The translations under genes and the position numbers were made by a program. This document shows positions 25,778-37,369 of a stretch of 64,000 nt of DNA, piece after piece (position 1 is the stretch's first letter; the number at the start of each line of letters is the position of its first letter). A model generated the notes under the pieces. It was not told the origin of the DNA. It saw only the letters and a list, made by a program, of their open reading frames with translations, and made no database searches. The stretch covers positions 28,727,801 to 28,791,800 of the forward strand of contig NC_030852.1 of assembly GCF_000208745.1 (NCBI RefSeq). The letters run 5' to 3'. This stretch comes from Theobroma cacao (Eukaryota; Streptophyta; Magnoliopsida; Malvales; Malvaceae).

Positions 25778-27708
25778 AGATTAGACTCAATTTATATTTC
25801 TATCTTGTATTTACTGAATTAAATAAGTTATTAAATATTTACTAAAATCTGATATCAATATTTTATTCGAAACCAAATTAATACAATAAGTGACAAAATA
25901 GTAGATTATTGGTCTAGTTTTTTTAATTTTATACAAAATAAAAATTAAATAATTAAAAAAANGAAAGTATTTTATCTTGCATTTTAGTTAATGTTGTATT
26001 CAATTTTTGGTAAACGAATTGAATCCATCTTACTTTACACAAACTTATATGTATGTCTTCTACAAATAAAATACCAAATTGTTATATTTAGTCCTTTTAT
26101 TATTATCATCATCTGTGTCAACTTTCAAACATTGTTAATATCGGTTTAATTGTTAATCTCGTTAAGATTTTTTCATTAAATATGCTGACATAATGTTAAC
26201 TATGTTAATTGATATTCGATGTGGCGTTTATCACGTTGGTTGATGTCAAGGTGGAATTGATTAAAAATAAATTTTAATTTTTTAAAATTTTAAATTTAAA
26301 AATATTATAAAATAGAATAATTTATATTTTATATTAGATATAAAAAAAGAAGGAAAGAAATTGCTTATGCTTAATTTTAAATCTAGATGAAAAGATGGAG
26401 CATTTTGGTATATACCAGATCACCAATATTATTTAAATAAATATGGACCACTGTTTCTGCAAATGCTGCAAGGTTCAGGGGTACAGTAATATTTTGTTTG
26501 CGGGTCTTAATTTGCATAACGTTGCACAACATATGAATAAAACATATGCACAAAGAACATCACTTCATTGGTGTTTTTCTTTAAATTGAAACAATATTGT
26601 CATTTTATGGATAAGAAAAAATAAAAAAAAGAGGTGAGTCGGATTCACCCAAATCCATACTGATTTAGTTTTAGGCTTACTCAATTTATTTTATTTATGT
26701 AATTTCTTTTTTATGCATGAATTAAATTTATAAAATTACTTTAAAAAAGAGAACAGAATAAACAAATGAAATTATTTTTTTGATAAGTAATAAAAAATAA
26801 AATAATTAATTGAATAAAGTTAATAATGACTTACTAAAATTATTGGGGGATAGCAAAATTATTTTTAGTGGATTAATTCTAAAAAATTACAAAGGCATAA
26901 GATAAAAAAGTAGTAATTAAAATTGAAGATATAATTTACAAAATTTTATCATTAAAATTAAGAAAATTTTAATATGCGTAATTAATATTCATTTTATTTT
27001 GACTTTCAAAAAATAGTCATTTTATTTTAATAATTTTATTATATAAATTATGTAACTTTTTTTATTTGACTACCTATATAAATTATGTAGCTTATGAATA
27101 ATGACTTTCAATATATTAAATTTTCTTAATTTTAATTTAATTTCACTATTAGAATCATCGTAATTAACAAAATATAATTATATTAATATTAACATATATT
27201 AAAGTATAAAAAATCAAATGTTTTTAAAAATTAAAAATTATTTAAATAAAAAATTTTACTTAATAAGACACGGGAGAAAATTTTAAATAATTATTTTAAA
27301 TTTATTATTATTATTATTTATAATTTTTCTAAATTAAAATTACTCTCTTTTTGCTATTATTATTTTATTTATGATATTATGTAATTTAAAATTATTTTTT
27401 ATTAAAAATACACCCACGTAAAGCGGGGACCACTCTAGTATATATTACAAAGAAAAAAAAAACACAATTCTGATGACTAGGCAGTCAAGATTAGAGACTA
27501 GAAGTAGAAGGTCATAGAAACACGCCGTTTCCTAGTAAAGCCAGATTGCACTCCTTAATCCCTCGCATTCGTATATATCTGTTGTTGCTTCTCACTTCTT
27601 CAGTTTTCTCAGTTGTCCTTTACTCTTACACCTGCAAAACCCCCGGGGAAAGACTTTAGCCAACTCGAAAATTTTCTATAATCTCCCCGTCAACCGGCTT
27701 AATCCCAG
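24499..27708. other. AT-rich intergenic region and 5'UTR of the PPR gene
   Basis: 24499-25560 includes the 3'UTR of the LTI65-like gene and shows no coding signal. 25560-27440 is very AT-rich repeat debris, with an unresolved base (n) at 25963. About 26080-26280 resembles the MITE-like family in SHOC1 intron 5 ('tatttagtcctttt', 'tgacataatg', 'gatgtggcg'). From about 27560 composition becomes genic, and 27590-27708 is probably the first, untranslated exon of the PPR gene. Confidence 0.5.
25741..25780. repeat. Perfect 40-bp AT-rich palindrome
   Basis: The motif TCTCAAAT, an (AT)n run and ATTTGAGA together form a 40-base sequence identical to its own reverse complement. The symmetry stops at the next base on each side. 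The core is an (AT)12 microsatellite, but the non-repetitive 8-base arms show that this is a real palindrome able to extrude a cruciform. Confidence 0.9.
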
Positions 27709-27968
27709 GTAAGTCTTCGTTCTTTCATTCGCTATGGGATTCCAATTTGTTCACAACGAAAGTGTATCTATTCGATGAGCATCTCCTATCCCAATAAACC
27801 GCTATTATGCAATTGGGTATTCTCAGCTTAATGGGAATTTCTCAACTCGATAGCACAAAGTATTTCGAGCTCCCCTTGTTTAGATATTCCAATCTGCTTG
27901 CGGGTTTCTTGGATTTGTTGGGTATTTCAAGGACTCGAAAATAATGGGGATTCCCCGATGCTTTATAG
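27709..27968 (+). other. Predicted 5'UTR intron of the PPR gene
   Basis: A consensus donor (CAG/GTAAGTC at 27709) and acceptor (TTTATAG, ending 27968) flank a 260-base T-rich stretch. The acceptor lies nine bases before the PPR start codon. A leader intron in this position is common in plant organellar-protein genes. This is inferred from splice motifs only. Confidence 0.6.
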
Positions 27969-27977
27969 GTAGTAAAA

Positions 27978-29444
27978 ATGAATTCTTTAGCTCTATTTGG
28001 TACGAGGAATGTTTATAAATCTTGTTATATTATCATTGTATCCAGAAAATTATGCGATGGTGGTTTTGATAGGGATAAAATCGATAGTGAGTTTTATTAT
28101 TCGGAGGAACCCTTGAAGAGAATGTATAAGGGTTCCAGTTTTGACTCTGTTTTTGATGGAAATCACGATAATTTTGGGGCGTATGCAAGCGGCTCGGTAG
28201 GCCGTTTACCAACCAGGCATGGATTTTTCAAGAGCGGGAGGGACGATGCTAGGAGAATTCTTGAGGTTTTACAACAAGATGGGCCGGGATTTGATGCAAA
28301 AGCAGCTCTTAGTGAAATGCAGATGAGGGTTTCAGGGTTTCTTGTGAGAGAAGTCCTTGTGGGAATTTTGAAGAACATAAATTATGCGAATAAGACCAGG
28401 TGTGCAAAACTAGGGTACAAGTTTTTCGTGTGGTCTGGTCAGCAAGAAACTTATAGGCATACTACAAACTCGTATCATTTGATAATGAAGATATTTGCAG
28501 AGTGTGAGGAATACAAGGCAATGTGGAGACTAGTAGATGAGATGATCGAGAATGGGTACCCTACAACAGCAAGGACATTTAACATTTTGATATGCACGTG
28601 TGGAGAGGCAGGCTTGGCTAGGAAAGTTGTGGAGAGGTTCATCAAGTCAAAGACATTCAATTATAGGCCATTTAAGCATTCGTATAATGCCATTCTGCAT
28701 ACACTTCTTGTTGTGAACCAGTACAAGCTGATTGAGTGGGTCTACCAGCAGATGTTAGCCGAGGGTCTTGCCCCAGATACTCTAACGTACAATATTCTTA
28801 TGTGTGCAGAATACCGATTGGGTAAGTTGGATCAATTTCACAGATTACTTGATGAAATGGGTAGAAGTGGATTTTCCCCTGATTTTCATACGTATAACAT
28901 TCTTCTCCATGTTCTTGGCAAAGGGGATAAGCCACTAGCAGCAGTTAATCTTTTGAATCACATGAAAGAAGTGGGATTAAACCCAGGTGTTCTTCATTTC
29001 ACAACATTGATTGATGGCCTAAGTCGTGCTGGAAACTTGGATGCTTGCAAGTATTTTTTCGATGAAATGATAAAGATTGGATGCATGCCAGATGTGGTTT
29101 GCTACACTGTAATCATTACGGGATTCATTGTGGCTGGGGAGCTTGATAAAGCTCAAGAAATGTTTGATGAGATGATTGCCAATGGACAACTTCCCAATGT
29201 ATTTACATACAATTCGATGATTCGTGGTTATTGTATGGCCGGAAAGTTTGAGGAGGCATGCTCCATACTTAAGGAAATGGAAGCTAGGGGATGTAACCCA
29301 AATTTTGTTGTGTATAGTACCCTAGTGAGTCATTTGCGGAATGCTGGAAGGCTTTCTGAAGCTCGTGAAGTAATAAAAAACATGGTGGAGAAGGGGCAAT
29401 ATGTTCATCTACTCTCAAAGATCAAAAGATTTAGAAGATGCTGA
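27978..29444 (+). CDS. P-class pentatricopeptide repeat protein, organelle-targeted
   Basis: A single coding exon of 488 aa. The first 30 residues (MNSLALFGTRNVYKSCYIII...) are rich in Ser, Arg and hydrophobic residues with no acidic residue, as expected for a mitochondrial presequence. From about residue 160 to 475 come around nine 35-aa PPR motifs, seen as repeated 'PD..TYN.L....G' units such as LAPDTLTYNILM, FSPDFHTYNILL and MPDVVCYTVIITGF. No E, E+ or DYW domain follows, so it is P-class and unlikely to be an editing deaminase. P-class proteins bind specific organellar RNAs and aid their processing, stability or translation. The overall layout resembles the Arabidopsis At1g55630/At3g60050 subfamily (recall). 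The ATG follows the predicted leader-intron acceptor by nine bases. Confidence 0.9.
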   Translation: MNSLALFGTRNVYKSCYIIIVSRKLCDGGFDRDKIDSEFYYSEEPLKRMYKGSSFDSVFDGNHDNFGAYASGSVGRLPTRHGFFKSGRDDARRILEVLQQDGPGFDAKAALSEMQMRVSGFLVREVLVGILKNINYANKTRCAKLGYKFFVWSGQQETYRHTTNSYHLIMKIFAECEEYKAMWRLVDEMIENGYPTTARTFNILICTCGEAGLARKVVERFIKSKTFNYRPFKHSYNAILHTLLVVNQYKLIEWVYQQMLAEGLAPDTLTYNILMCAEYRLGKLDQFHRLLDEMGRSGFSPDFHTYNILLHVLGKGDKPLAAVNLLNHMKEVGLNPGVLHFTTLIDGLSRAGNLDACKYFFDEMIKIGCMPDVVCYTVIITGFIVAGELDKAQEMFDEMIANGQLPNVFTYNSMIRGYCMAGKFEEACSILKEMEARGCNPNFVVYSTLVSHLRNAGRLSEAREVIKNMVEKGQYVHLLSKIKRFRRC

Positions 29445-31712
29445 AGCAGGAGATTGTACAATATAAAGATTGTTAACTGTAACTTAATTACCAGTATACT
29501 CGATGATTCAGGTATGTCAGTGCCACATATCTGCTGCCTTTAATAGATGTCAAGGGAGAAGCGAGTAGAAAGGATAAAGTATGCACATTCTTCTTTCCCT
29601 TGTCATATTTTGGTATTCAATCTTATTGAAACTCAATAGAAAGCCAAATTAATTTATCTTTTCCCTTCCTTTCTCCCCCTGTGTTCAGTTGGCTTCAATG
29701 TGCAATTAAATTTTCTTAAATGTCTTTCTTGGAATGAATTGTTGAATTTTATTCTAATCTAACTTCCAGGACTGGAAATTGTGAGAATCTAGGATCTGGA
29801 TTGAGAGTTGAAAATTTGAGTTATGTACTTTCACTAAAATGTGAAAGCTATCCTAGATGCTGCCAACATACTTTATATATCCACCCACCTTCAGTTGGCA
29901 TTTGTTTTCTATGTGCTCTTGTTTTTTCCCCTAGAGTCATTCTTGTTATTTTATTGTTTTTGACTTTTATTTTTTGTAAGTTTGATTAACTAATAATCTC
30001 AACTCCTCTTGGGCGCCTATTTAAGCCAGGGATTTGGCATAATAAAAATTAATGTGTACAAGTCTTTTTACCTTTATGGGTGTGATTGTGTAGGTATTGA
30101 CTTGGAGGACTAAATATCAGTTAATAATTGATTGTTAGTTCCGAAAAGCATGAAAGGGAAAATATAGGAGCTGAAGTTTTTTGAGGAAGACTGATGTACT
30201 CTCTATCCCCTAAAACTACAGTCTCTCCTAACAGGAGAAAAGCAGCATTCTGTTTTCCCAAGAGTCAAAAGGAAGTGGATTGTTGGTTGGTGATCGTGGT
30301 GCCATTGGCGATGAGCTGCGCACTGATCCCATTAAGGTGATAATGTTTCTACTTGAGTTTGTTATACCCCTTCCTTGATATGTATCTGGGTCAAATGTAA
30401 GCACCTGCAATTGTGTTAATTATCATGTTGTTCATAGTCAAGGACCGTCTCTCATTTTTCCTCAGAAATTGTGTGGGACTGAAAAGGAGGAAAGGATGAT
30501 TTTCATATAGAGTGTAGAGAATGTTGTTTCCATTGGCACTGGGAAGAGGGCAATAAAATGATATTGTGCTCGTCCATTTTCTCATCATGCAGGTATTCAA
30601 TATTCCACGTGTCACTGAAGAATTTTAGTCTATGCTGTTCCTATCATTCCATTACAGATTCTGTGTCATTATGGATCAGCTCAATGGCAGCCTGTCTGGT
30701 TCTCATTCCATTCATAATTTTTGCAGTGCCTCTAAGCTTACAAGGCTGCTGTCCTTGGCGACGTTATTGCTGAATTCCAGTTTGGCTTGTGTTAGATTTA
30801 ATGCAGCATACAAAGGTGAATGAGTTAAATGACCTGACAGAAGATAGAATGAGATCTCCGGCTAGTATTGAGTGATTGTTTCTTGTAGGGTTAAGTGGAA
30901 CGTGCCCATTGATCCCTTGTGGAAGATATTGGCTTCAGTTTTGCTATGATATGTCATTCCCATCCTTCACGAGGAGTGTGGAAGGTCTCACTTGAATAAG
31001 TTTTTAGTCTTCAAGCTCGGGTATTGCCACAAGGAAGGAGATTTTTTGTGGCTATGTTGAAGAGAAATGATGACCTTCAGGCTTCCACCATAATTACTGC
31101 TTTTTGAATCTGTATCCCATTCCTAGGACTACAGATAAATGCTTGATGCCTTTCTGCAATTATCTACATTATGATAAGTATTGGGAATCTTCTAGTTCAC
31201 TGCTGTATCCTCCAGTTTCAAGCTCTGACTTAGAGAAGATTGAAGATACCTCCTTGTAGTTGACTTCCAGTGACTTGGTAAGCTTCTTCTAGGAACCTGC
31301 TTAAAGGTTCATATATTGCTAGCGTTTTCAAGGAATAATCTTTTATGCTCTGTCTCCCATTAGCTGGTCATTTATTTTAGTCCTTTTCACCCTGCTGAGG
31401 CCTGACAGTGGCAGAAATATTAAGACGTGTTCATGCTATAATATGCAGCTAAGTTTGGATTTTCGATGTAGCAACTTCTCCTGTAGCGGAGGCATACCAT
31501 TGTTTCTTGTGGATGATGATGTGCTATTTTACAGGATTGAGAACATATGAAGTGGAATCCTTATTCCTCCAGTGTTCAATACTCGCTGGGTTATGGTTAG
31601 AACATCAGGGTCGTCACTGTCACTTATGTGCCAATGTTGCAGGCGTAAACAAGACAGCTAAGCAGTCTGCCATTTCATGTATTTTACGGTTGAAAACCAG
31701 TGCATGGACGTA
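29445..31712 (+). other. Region downstream of PPR, possibly long spliced 3'UTR or lncRNA
   Basis: 2.3 kb with genic base composition, unlike the flanking AT-rich DNA, but without a long ORF. It contains good splice-site matches on the plus strand, such as a donor CAG/GTATGT near 29512 and acceptors near 29769 and 30591. This would fit a spliced 3'UTR of the PPR gene or a separate non-coding transcript. No protein family was recognised. Confidence 0.35.
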
Positions 31713-31720
31713 AGTGCATT

Positions 31721-32667
31721 AAGTGGCGGAGAGAGAATTTCGTTATAAAACAATCATATTAGAAGTATAATGTTTATCAAAAATATGAAGTAATTTAAAT
31801 AGAAAAAATTTATGTAAAACTTATACATAATTTTCATTACGTGTTAAGTACAAAATAAATATATTTTTTAATACCTATTATATACTAAAGTTGGACATTT
31901 TTAATTGAGTTAAATCATTTTTAATAAAGTTGAAGGTATCTATTGACATTGTGAATCAATGTCAAAGCTTCAAATGGTTTTCTTTTAAATGAGAATGATT
32001 AACGAATTTATAAAAAAATCATCTAACATTTTATTATGAATTTCGCTTTTAATAATTTTCATAATAAAAAATGCATATTTTGAATTTACAATGAAAATTA
32101 AAAGAGTCAAGACAAGTTAAATTAATCTATCAATAAGGAAGTAAATTTTTTATATTCTCGTCATTTTAAACACTTGAGATAACTTTGAAATTGTAGTACA
32201 TTTTTTAAAGCTTGATTATAAAGAATGTTAAGTGTGAATAGATCTAATTAATAACTTAAATGTATTTTATCATTACGGTAATATTCATTTGTAAGATTGT
32301 AAATATATTCAATATCAAATGATTTGAAATCATTTTAAAGGTACAAAGATGTAAGAAAAAGAAAGAGAAAAAAGGAGTTGATTGTTAGGTTTTGGAAAAG
32401 TGAGGTTGGGAATAATTTTATTATAATAAATTTTATTTTAATTTTAAGTATATTAAAATTAATTATTAATTAATTATTGTGAAACATTTCATCAAATAAA
32501 ATATTATTATAAGAGTAAAATTATGAAATTTTAAAAAAATTAAAATGTATTAAATTTTTGTGAAGACGAAATTATAAGATTTTAAAAATATAAAGCTAAG
32601 TAAGTTAAAAAAATTTTAAAATTGTTAAGGGGTGAGGCCCCACTAGCGTCCCTGTCCTCCGCCTCTG
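31721..32667. mobile_element. Non-autonomous hAT-like element (947 bp)
   Basis: The 5' end AAGTGGCGGAG and the 3' end, read in reverse as CAGAGGCGGAG, form short terminal inverted repeats of the GGCGGAG type common in plant hAT elements. The flanks are an 8-bp near-perfect target-site duplication, AGTGCATT (31713-31720) and AGTGCACT (32668-32675), which match at 7 of 8 bases. The interior is AT-rich with no transposase ORF, so the element depends on another copy for movement. The 3' subterminal region includes 'ggggtgaggccccactagcg'. Confidence 0.7.
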
Positions 32668-32675
32668 AGTGCACT

Positions 32676-33603
32676 CTTTGTATACAAACTTGAAAGCCTT
32701 ACAAGACCAAGGAAAAGAAAATATAATTATACTTTTCTACCACCTACTGGTAGATAGCATGCATAAAAAAAGTGAACATCTGAATACTCGTCAACCCACC
32801 AGACTGCTCTGATTCTCTTGTTAATGAGCCGCTAGTTCTCTGAACTTATGCTGCTAAGGCTTCCACCTGGTGATTCAGTCCTAGTATTTTTTATTACTTT
32901 AAAGGCGGCTATGGAATTCTACACCCAACCTGACCTTGTTAATTGCTTGAGCTGTAAATTAATGGTGGCAATTTAACTTTAATTCTTGTTTTTACCTGAA
33001 TCGTTCTCAAGATGATGCCGGTTCCCATCACGCATCAGCATTATGTAGCTACACGTAATGTACATACTAGTTAGTATTAAACATTACGCATTACGGAGTC
33101 GAGGCTCACCTAAACTAAGCTTTTAAGAATAGGCGTTACGGCTATGAGCATGATGCTATTGACTAATTAATTCTTTTCTAGAGAACATGTTGCCGTAATT
33201 AGACTGCACGGCCCTTTTTCGTCCATGGAAAATGACCCTTGAACAAATAGGAGGAGGAAACTCGTGCAGCCAAACCTCTTTCTTTGTATAAATTTAATTT
33301 GGTCAATAAGACAAAACCGGCGAATCTCTCATGACTCAAATCTGCATAAATTAATCTTGCTTTGAAGCTGGAATTACATTATCTATCTAACAATCAACCG
33401 TCTAATTATTCTTGTGCTGAGATAGTACCTCCACCAAACCAAAACCCCTTTCACATTGCTCATTGTGCTTGAATTCACTTTTGCAGACAGGCACTTCAAG
33501 CTATTATACCTCCTGCAAATTTTCAAAAGCTTATTTCTATAAAAACATACAAAGGGGAAGGTGAAGGAGAAGGAATCATGTTTTGCTTGCTGAGATGCTT
33601 TTT
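32676..33603. other. Intergenic, 3' flank of the HIPP-like gene
   Basis: No coding ORF seen. It probably contains the 3'UTR of the minus-strand HIPP-like gene just before 33603. Confidence 0.5.
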
Positions 33604-34338
33604 TCATTTTTTCTCTTCCTTCTTTTCTTCCTTCTTTTCCTCTTTCTTCTCTTCTTTCTTCTCCTCTTTTTTCTCCTCTTTCTTTTCCTCTTTCTTTTCT
33701 TCTTTCTTCTCTTCTTTGGCAGGTCCAACTGATATTATGTCCACTTTGCCTACTTTCTTCAACTTCTTCACCACTGCCACTGCATCCATCTGTCCTACCA
33801 CTGTCAGCTTCTGATCCTTTAGATCCGCCGCGATTGAATCAACTCCTGTCAGTCATAATCTTCATATAAACCAACTTGCCAGAAATTAAAAAGAGAAAAA
33901 AGAATAAAATTTGCATATGATCTGCTCTAATGCCTCTGATTCGTGATAGTACATACCAGTACGCATAAAAGGGCAAGCAGAGATCCAAAAAGTTTTTAGT
34001 ATTAGACTAAGATGACCTTGGAATTGTTAAAAAGTTTAGAGCAACACCCCATTACCAGAGACTTAATAAACGACAAATCAAGATCTGAATTTTGATAAAG
34101 ATTAAGTCGACAAATCTTTATAATGCAAGCAAATTACAGAGTACAATAAAATACCATAGATATCTGCAGCAGCTTCTATGGCTTTTTGCTTGGTCTTGAC
34201 ATCGGTCATAGTTAGAACTTTGAGGACCACCTTCTGCTAAAAGAACTAAACATGAGAAAGAGAGAACAACAAAAAAAAGAAGAAGAAGAACATCAATATG
34301 AAAGTCATAAGGAGCAAAGAGAAAGTCACCTGAGCCAT
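33604..34338 (-). CDS. HMA-domain (HIPP39-like) protein lacking CxxC and CaaX, with (EEKK)9 tail
   Basis: Three exons in transcript order: 34330-34338 (only MAQ), 34155-34233, 33604-33845. The product is 109 aa. Residues 4-70 fold as a heavy-metal-associated domain (KVVLKVLTMTDVKTKQKA... ending KVDIISVGPAK). In this position metal-binding relatives have M-x-C-x-x-C, but here it is MTDVKTK with no cysteine, so copper or zinc binding is unlikely. The C-terminal 36 residues are nine perfect EEKK units followed at once by a stop. HIPP relatives normally end in a CaaX prenylation box, and none is present in this frame or just after it. The nine-base first exon is typical of this gene family. A lost CaaX through a length change in the repeat is possible. 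Function unknown; HMA proteins without cysteines are thought to act in protein-protein contacts. Confidence 0.8.
33607..33717. repeat. 111-nt pure polypyrimidine/polypurine tract coding (EEKK)n
   Basis: Every base on the plus strand from 33607 to 33717 is C or T. It encodes the EEKK repeats of the HIPP-like protein on the minus strand in a 12-nt period. Such long mirror-like homopurine tracts can form triplex (H-)DNA and are prone to slippage, so repeat number should vary between individuals. Confidence 0.85.
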
Positions 34339-35502
34339 TTTGGTGATAAGAAAAAATGAGAAGGCTTGAGCAAATGGGGAAAATGAAAAGAAAAATTTAG
34401 CACAAGTAGCCTTTATAAAGGCTGAAAATTTTGAGGGGGTTGTCAGTCTGATTATAGGGGCCTTTTGTGTATGATTAGTCACATCCTTCAAATGGATCAT
34501 TATTATGTACAGTTCCTGGCCACATGGCGAATTTTGTCATTTGATAAAACTTATACTGGCTTGATGGAGCATTTTCAGCCGCCTGATTGACATTTTTTTT
34601 TCTTTTTCTTAACCCCTCTGAAAATCAGATGGGTGGCAAATTCATTGCCTCTAAACTCACAGTGCCAAATTTAGAACTATTTCTCAAAGAAGATTAAACC
34701 TTATCATCAACAGTTAAAGTTCTATTGACAATGGAAAGTCTTTTTCCAAAGAAGTCATTAAATCTAGACTGTGGTTGTGGACCAGAAGCTTTGCCTTTAA
34801 TTGCTTTCATTTGCTAATTGAATCAATTTGTTGGGTTATATACATTGCATGGTCCGCAAATTGGTTTAGCCCTTTCTATTTATCATTCAACTTTTCTTCT
34901 TGAGTCTTTTCAGTTACTGGTGAATGAAGCAAAAAAGTGGGTTGTGGACAACTTGGGCAGGTCATCCCTTGGAAAGGGGCGGCTTCTGTTGTCGTCCTTT
35001 GCAAGATTCTCCCGTTGAAAAAGTAACCGTCGACTTTCTTTTCCTTAAAACGACCAACAATTAATTAAAGTGAGGATGAGTTTTGAATATCTCCACTGAC
35101 CGACCAGGCCTATCGTCTCCATCCAATCCCACCCATCTTCTTAATCAACAAGTAGTAAAAGTTAACCTGATTTAATTGGTAAAAGTAACTGTTGAAGTAT
35201 TCCCAAACGAGTTAAGTTTGGAAAGTTAATGACTTGTATTCAAAATAGCTCGACTGGTTGAACTCGTTCAATTGCCATCTTTTACTACATTATATTTGCA
35301 CGAGGCTTCAAACTGAAGTGCAATAGATACGCTAATAGCCGTAGTAAGCCATAATATTCCACCTACGTTCATATTTTTTAACCAATAGTTGCATACACTG
35401 GTAGGCAAGCCGAACTCAAGCAAAATTGAATTGAACACAAGTCTTTCCAAACAAAATTGAAGGGAGATAAATAAAAGAGAAGAAAAAAAAAGCCGCATAT
35501 GT
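34339..35502. other. Intergenic between two HIPP-family genes
   Basis: 34339-34450 should hold the promoter and 5'UTR of the EEKK HIPP-like gene, and the right end holds the 3'UTR of the next HIPP gene. ORFs here are short and have no family resemblance. Confidence 0.5.
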
Positions 35503-37369
35503 TCACATGATAGAGCAAGCATGTGGATTGTCGTCGCTGAAAAGTGAAGCAACGGCCTCATCAGACGCCACGGCAACCGAGTAAACAGCTGGGGTTTGGA
35601 AGAAAGTATGAACACCGTTGGAAGCTTCATTTTTGTAAGAGTCATAGTAATGGTTCACTATATAGGTTGGGTACTTGTAAAATGAGGCGTAGTGGGAGTA
35701 TCCTGGAAATGGCCACGGTTCTGCTGCTTTCCCCGCGCGTTTAATAGCTTTGAGCACCTTCTTTTCCTCCAGGGCATAGCCTCGGACTGTGATTTTCTGG
35801 ATCTCCATTTCTACTTCCACTTCTTCAACCCCTAAAAGATACACATGAAAGCCCAGTTACTAAAGCAGAGCACATTGCAAGTCCTGGTTGGGCTATCCAC
35901 ATAATTTTGAGTCCAAATCTTCAACTATCTACGTATTAAGAGAGAGACTGGTATAACTGGAGAAAGCCCATTCTTCCCGTCATTACCAGATATGGCTCAT
36001 TTTTTCAAAGAGAGAGGAGATTATGAGCTTGTTTGGTCTTTTTTTTTTTTTTTTTAACTTAAAAGTTATAATAAAATTATTATGAAAAATAATAATTTTT
36101 AAAATTAAATTAAAATTATTTAATAAATTAAATTATATAAATTTTAATTTTAATTAAATTTATATAAAGGGTATTCATATCATTTTAAATCACTTAATAA
36201 ATCAAAATAAAACAAATCTTATTCGAGTTTACATACGATTTTAAATATTAAAATAAAAAAATTTATAAAAAAATAAAATAACTTTCAAACTTGTATAATA
36301 GTAATAGAATTAGATTTTTTGATGAAGAAAAGGGAAAACCTTTAAATAGTATGTGAATGTAATTTTGAATTTTAAGTTTTTTTTTTCTTAATTTTTGTAA
36401 GAGCAAAAAAAATTTAAATTTTGTTATTCTATTATTAGTTCTTCTATTTTTTTAGTAGTTTCCGTAGAGAGGTAGAGAAGAGGGTTGATTGAGAAAGAGA
36501 AGTATTTCTAAAAAATTGACGTATTTTTAAAAGAAAATAAAATAAAGTTACTTTCGGAGTTTTTCTTTTAAGTTTTTTTAAAAAATTATTTAAAAAAAAT
36601 CTTATTTTTAAAAAAAATTACTTTTTTTTAAAAAACTTCTCAAAAAAATTTTATTTGACTTGATTTTTAATTTTAAAAAATAAATAAATTAAAAAAAAAA
36701 GTAAGTCAAATAGAGACTATATAATGCAATGGATATATTTAGATATTCTACTCAGAAGGAAAAGGACTAAAAACCCGAACAAGCTAGAACTTGGCCTGCC
36801 TCAAGTATCTAAGCTCGTAGAGCATTTAGCTATTTCCACCATGAGCAACCAATCAAGCGCCATGTAGCAGTTAGCCGGAATACGCTCCGTACTTCATGAA
36901 TGCATCTCTGCCAAGGTTTCTTATCTAAGTAATAATTGTGGTTCTAGTCATGGACGTGCTTATAGAACTCAGCGCATCCATTGACTCACTGCTTAGCTAG
37001 CTAGAATTAATAAAAGATAAACGAAGGCAATATTAATGGATAGGCTATTAGGCGCAAGACATGGCATTGCTCGTCCTGATTTCTTTTTTCTTCTCTGCCT
37101 TGCCCAAAGGCACTAAGGTGGTAATAGGATCTAATAAAACTACCTTAATTGATAAAATGTAAAACGTACCTTTGAGCTTGAAGAGAGCTTTCTTTAACTT
37201 GGAAACACAGCCCTCACAATCCAGGTTTGGAACTCTGACCTCCAGCATCTGCAATATATATTTATAATATATCTCAGAATTTTATTTCTACATTTCTATT
37301 TCCATTGTGTAGCTTCGACTGTGCTCGTGAGAGAGAAAGATAGAGACGGAGAAAACTCACTGCAGACAT
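35503..37369 (-). CDS. Heavy-metal-associated isoprenylated plant protein (HIPP)
   Basis: Three exons in transcript order: 37361-37369 (MSA), 37170-37248, 35503-35831. The product is 138 aa. The N-terminal HMA domain has the metal-binding motif D-C14-E-G-C17 within MLEVRVPNLDCEGCVSKLKK. The second part has the family block KAAEPWPFPGYSH and a Tyr-rich stretch. The protein ends in C-S-I-M, a canonical CaaX box for prenylation by farnesyltransferase or geranylgeranyltransferase. It should therefore be a membrane- or nucleus-associated metallochaperone-like protein binding Cu, Zn or Cd. Intron 2 (1338 bp) contains an AT-rich insertion. It shares the nine-base first exon and the phase-1 second intron with the neighbour at 33604, so the two are ancient paralogues, although little sequence identity remains. 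Confidence 0.88.
36023..36716. repeat. AT-rich MITE-like insertion in HIPP intron 2
   Basis: A roughly 690-bp AT-rich block begins 'gcttgtttggtctttttttt' and ends 'aaaaaaaagtaagtcaaatagagac', so its ends are loosely inverted (TTTGxxT10 versus A10xxCAAA). The interior is oligo-A/T with no ORF. The clear compositional break from the surrounding intron suggests an insertion. Ends are approximate. Confidence 0.4.

Noticed and set aside
33578..33814. Plus-strand ORF of repeated Phe/Ser (FFSSFFSS)
   Set aside because: It is the antisense of the EEKK-coding repeat in the minus-strand HIPP-like gene; low-complexity shadow.
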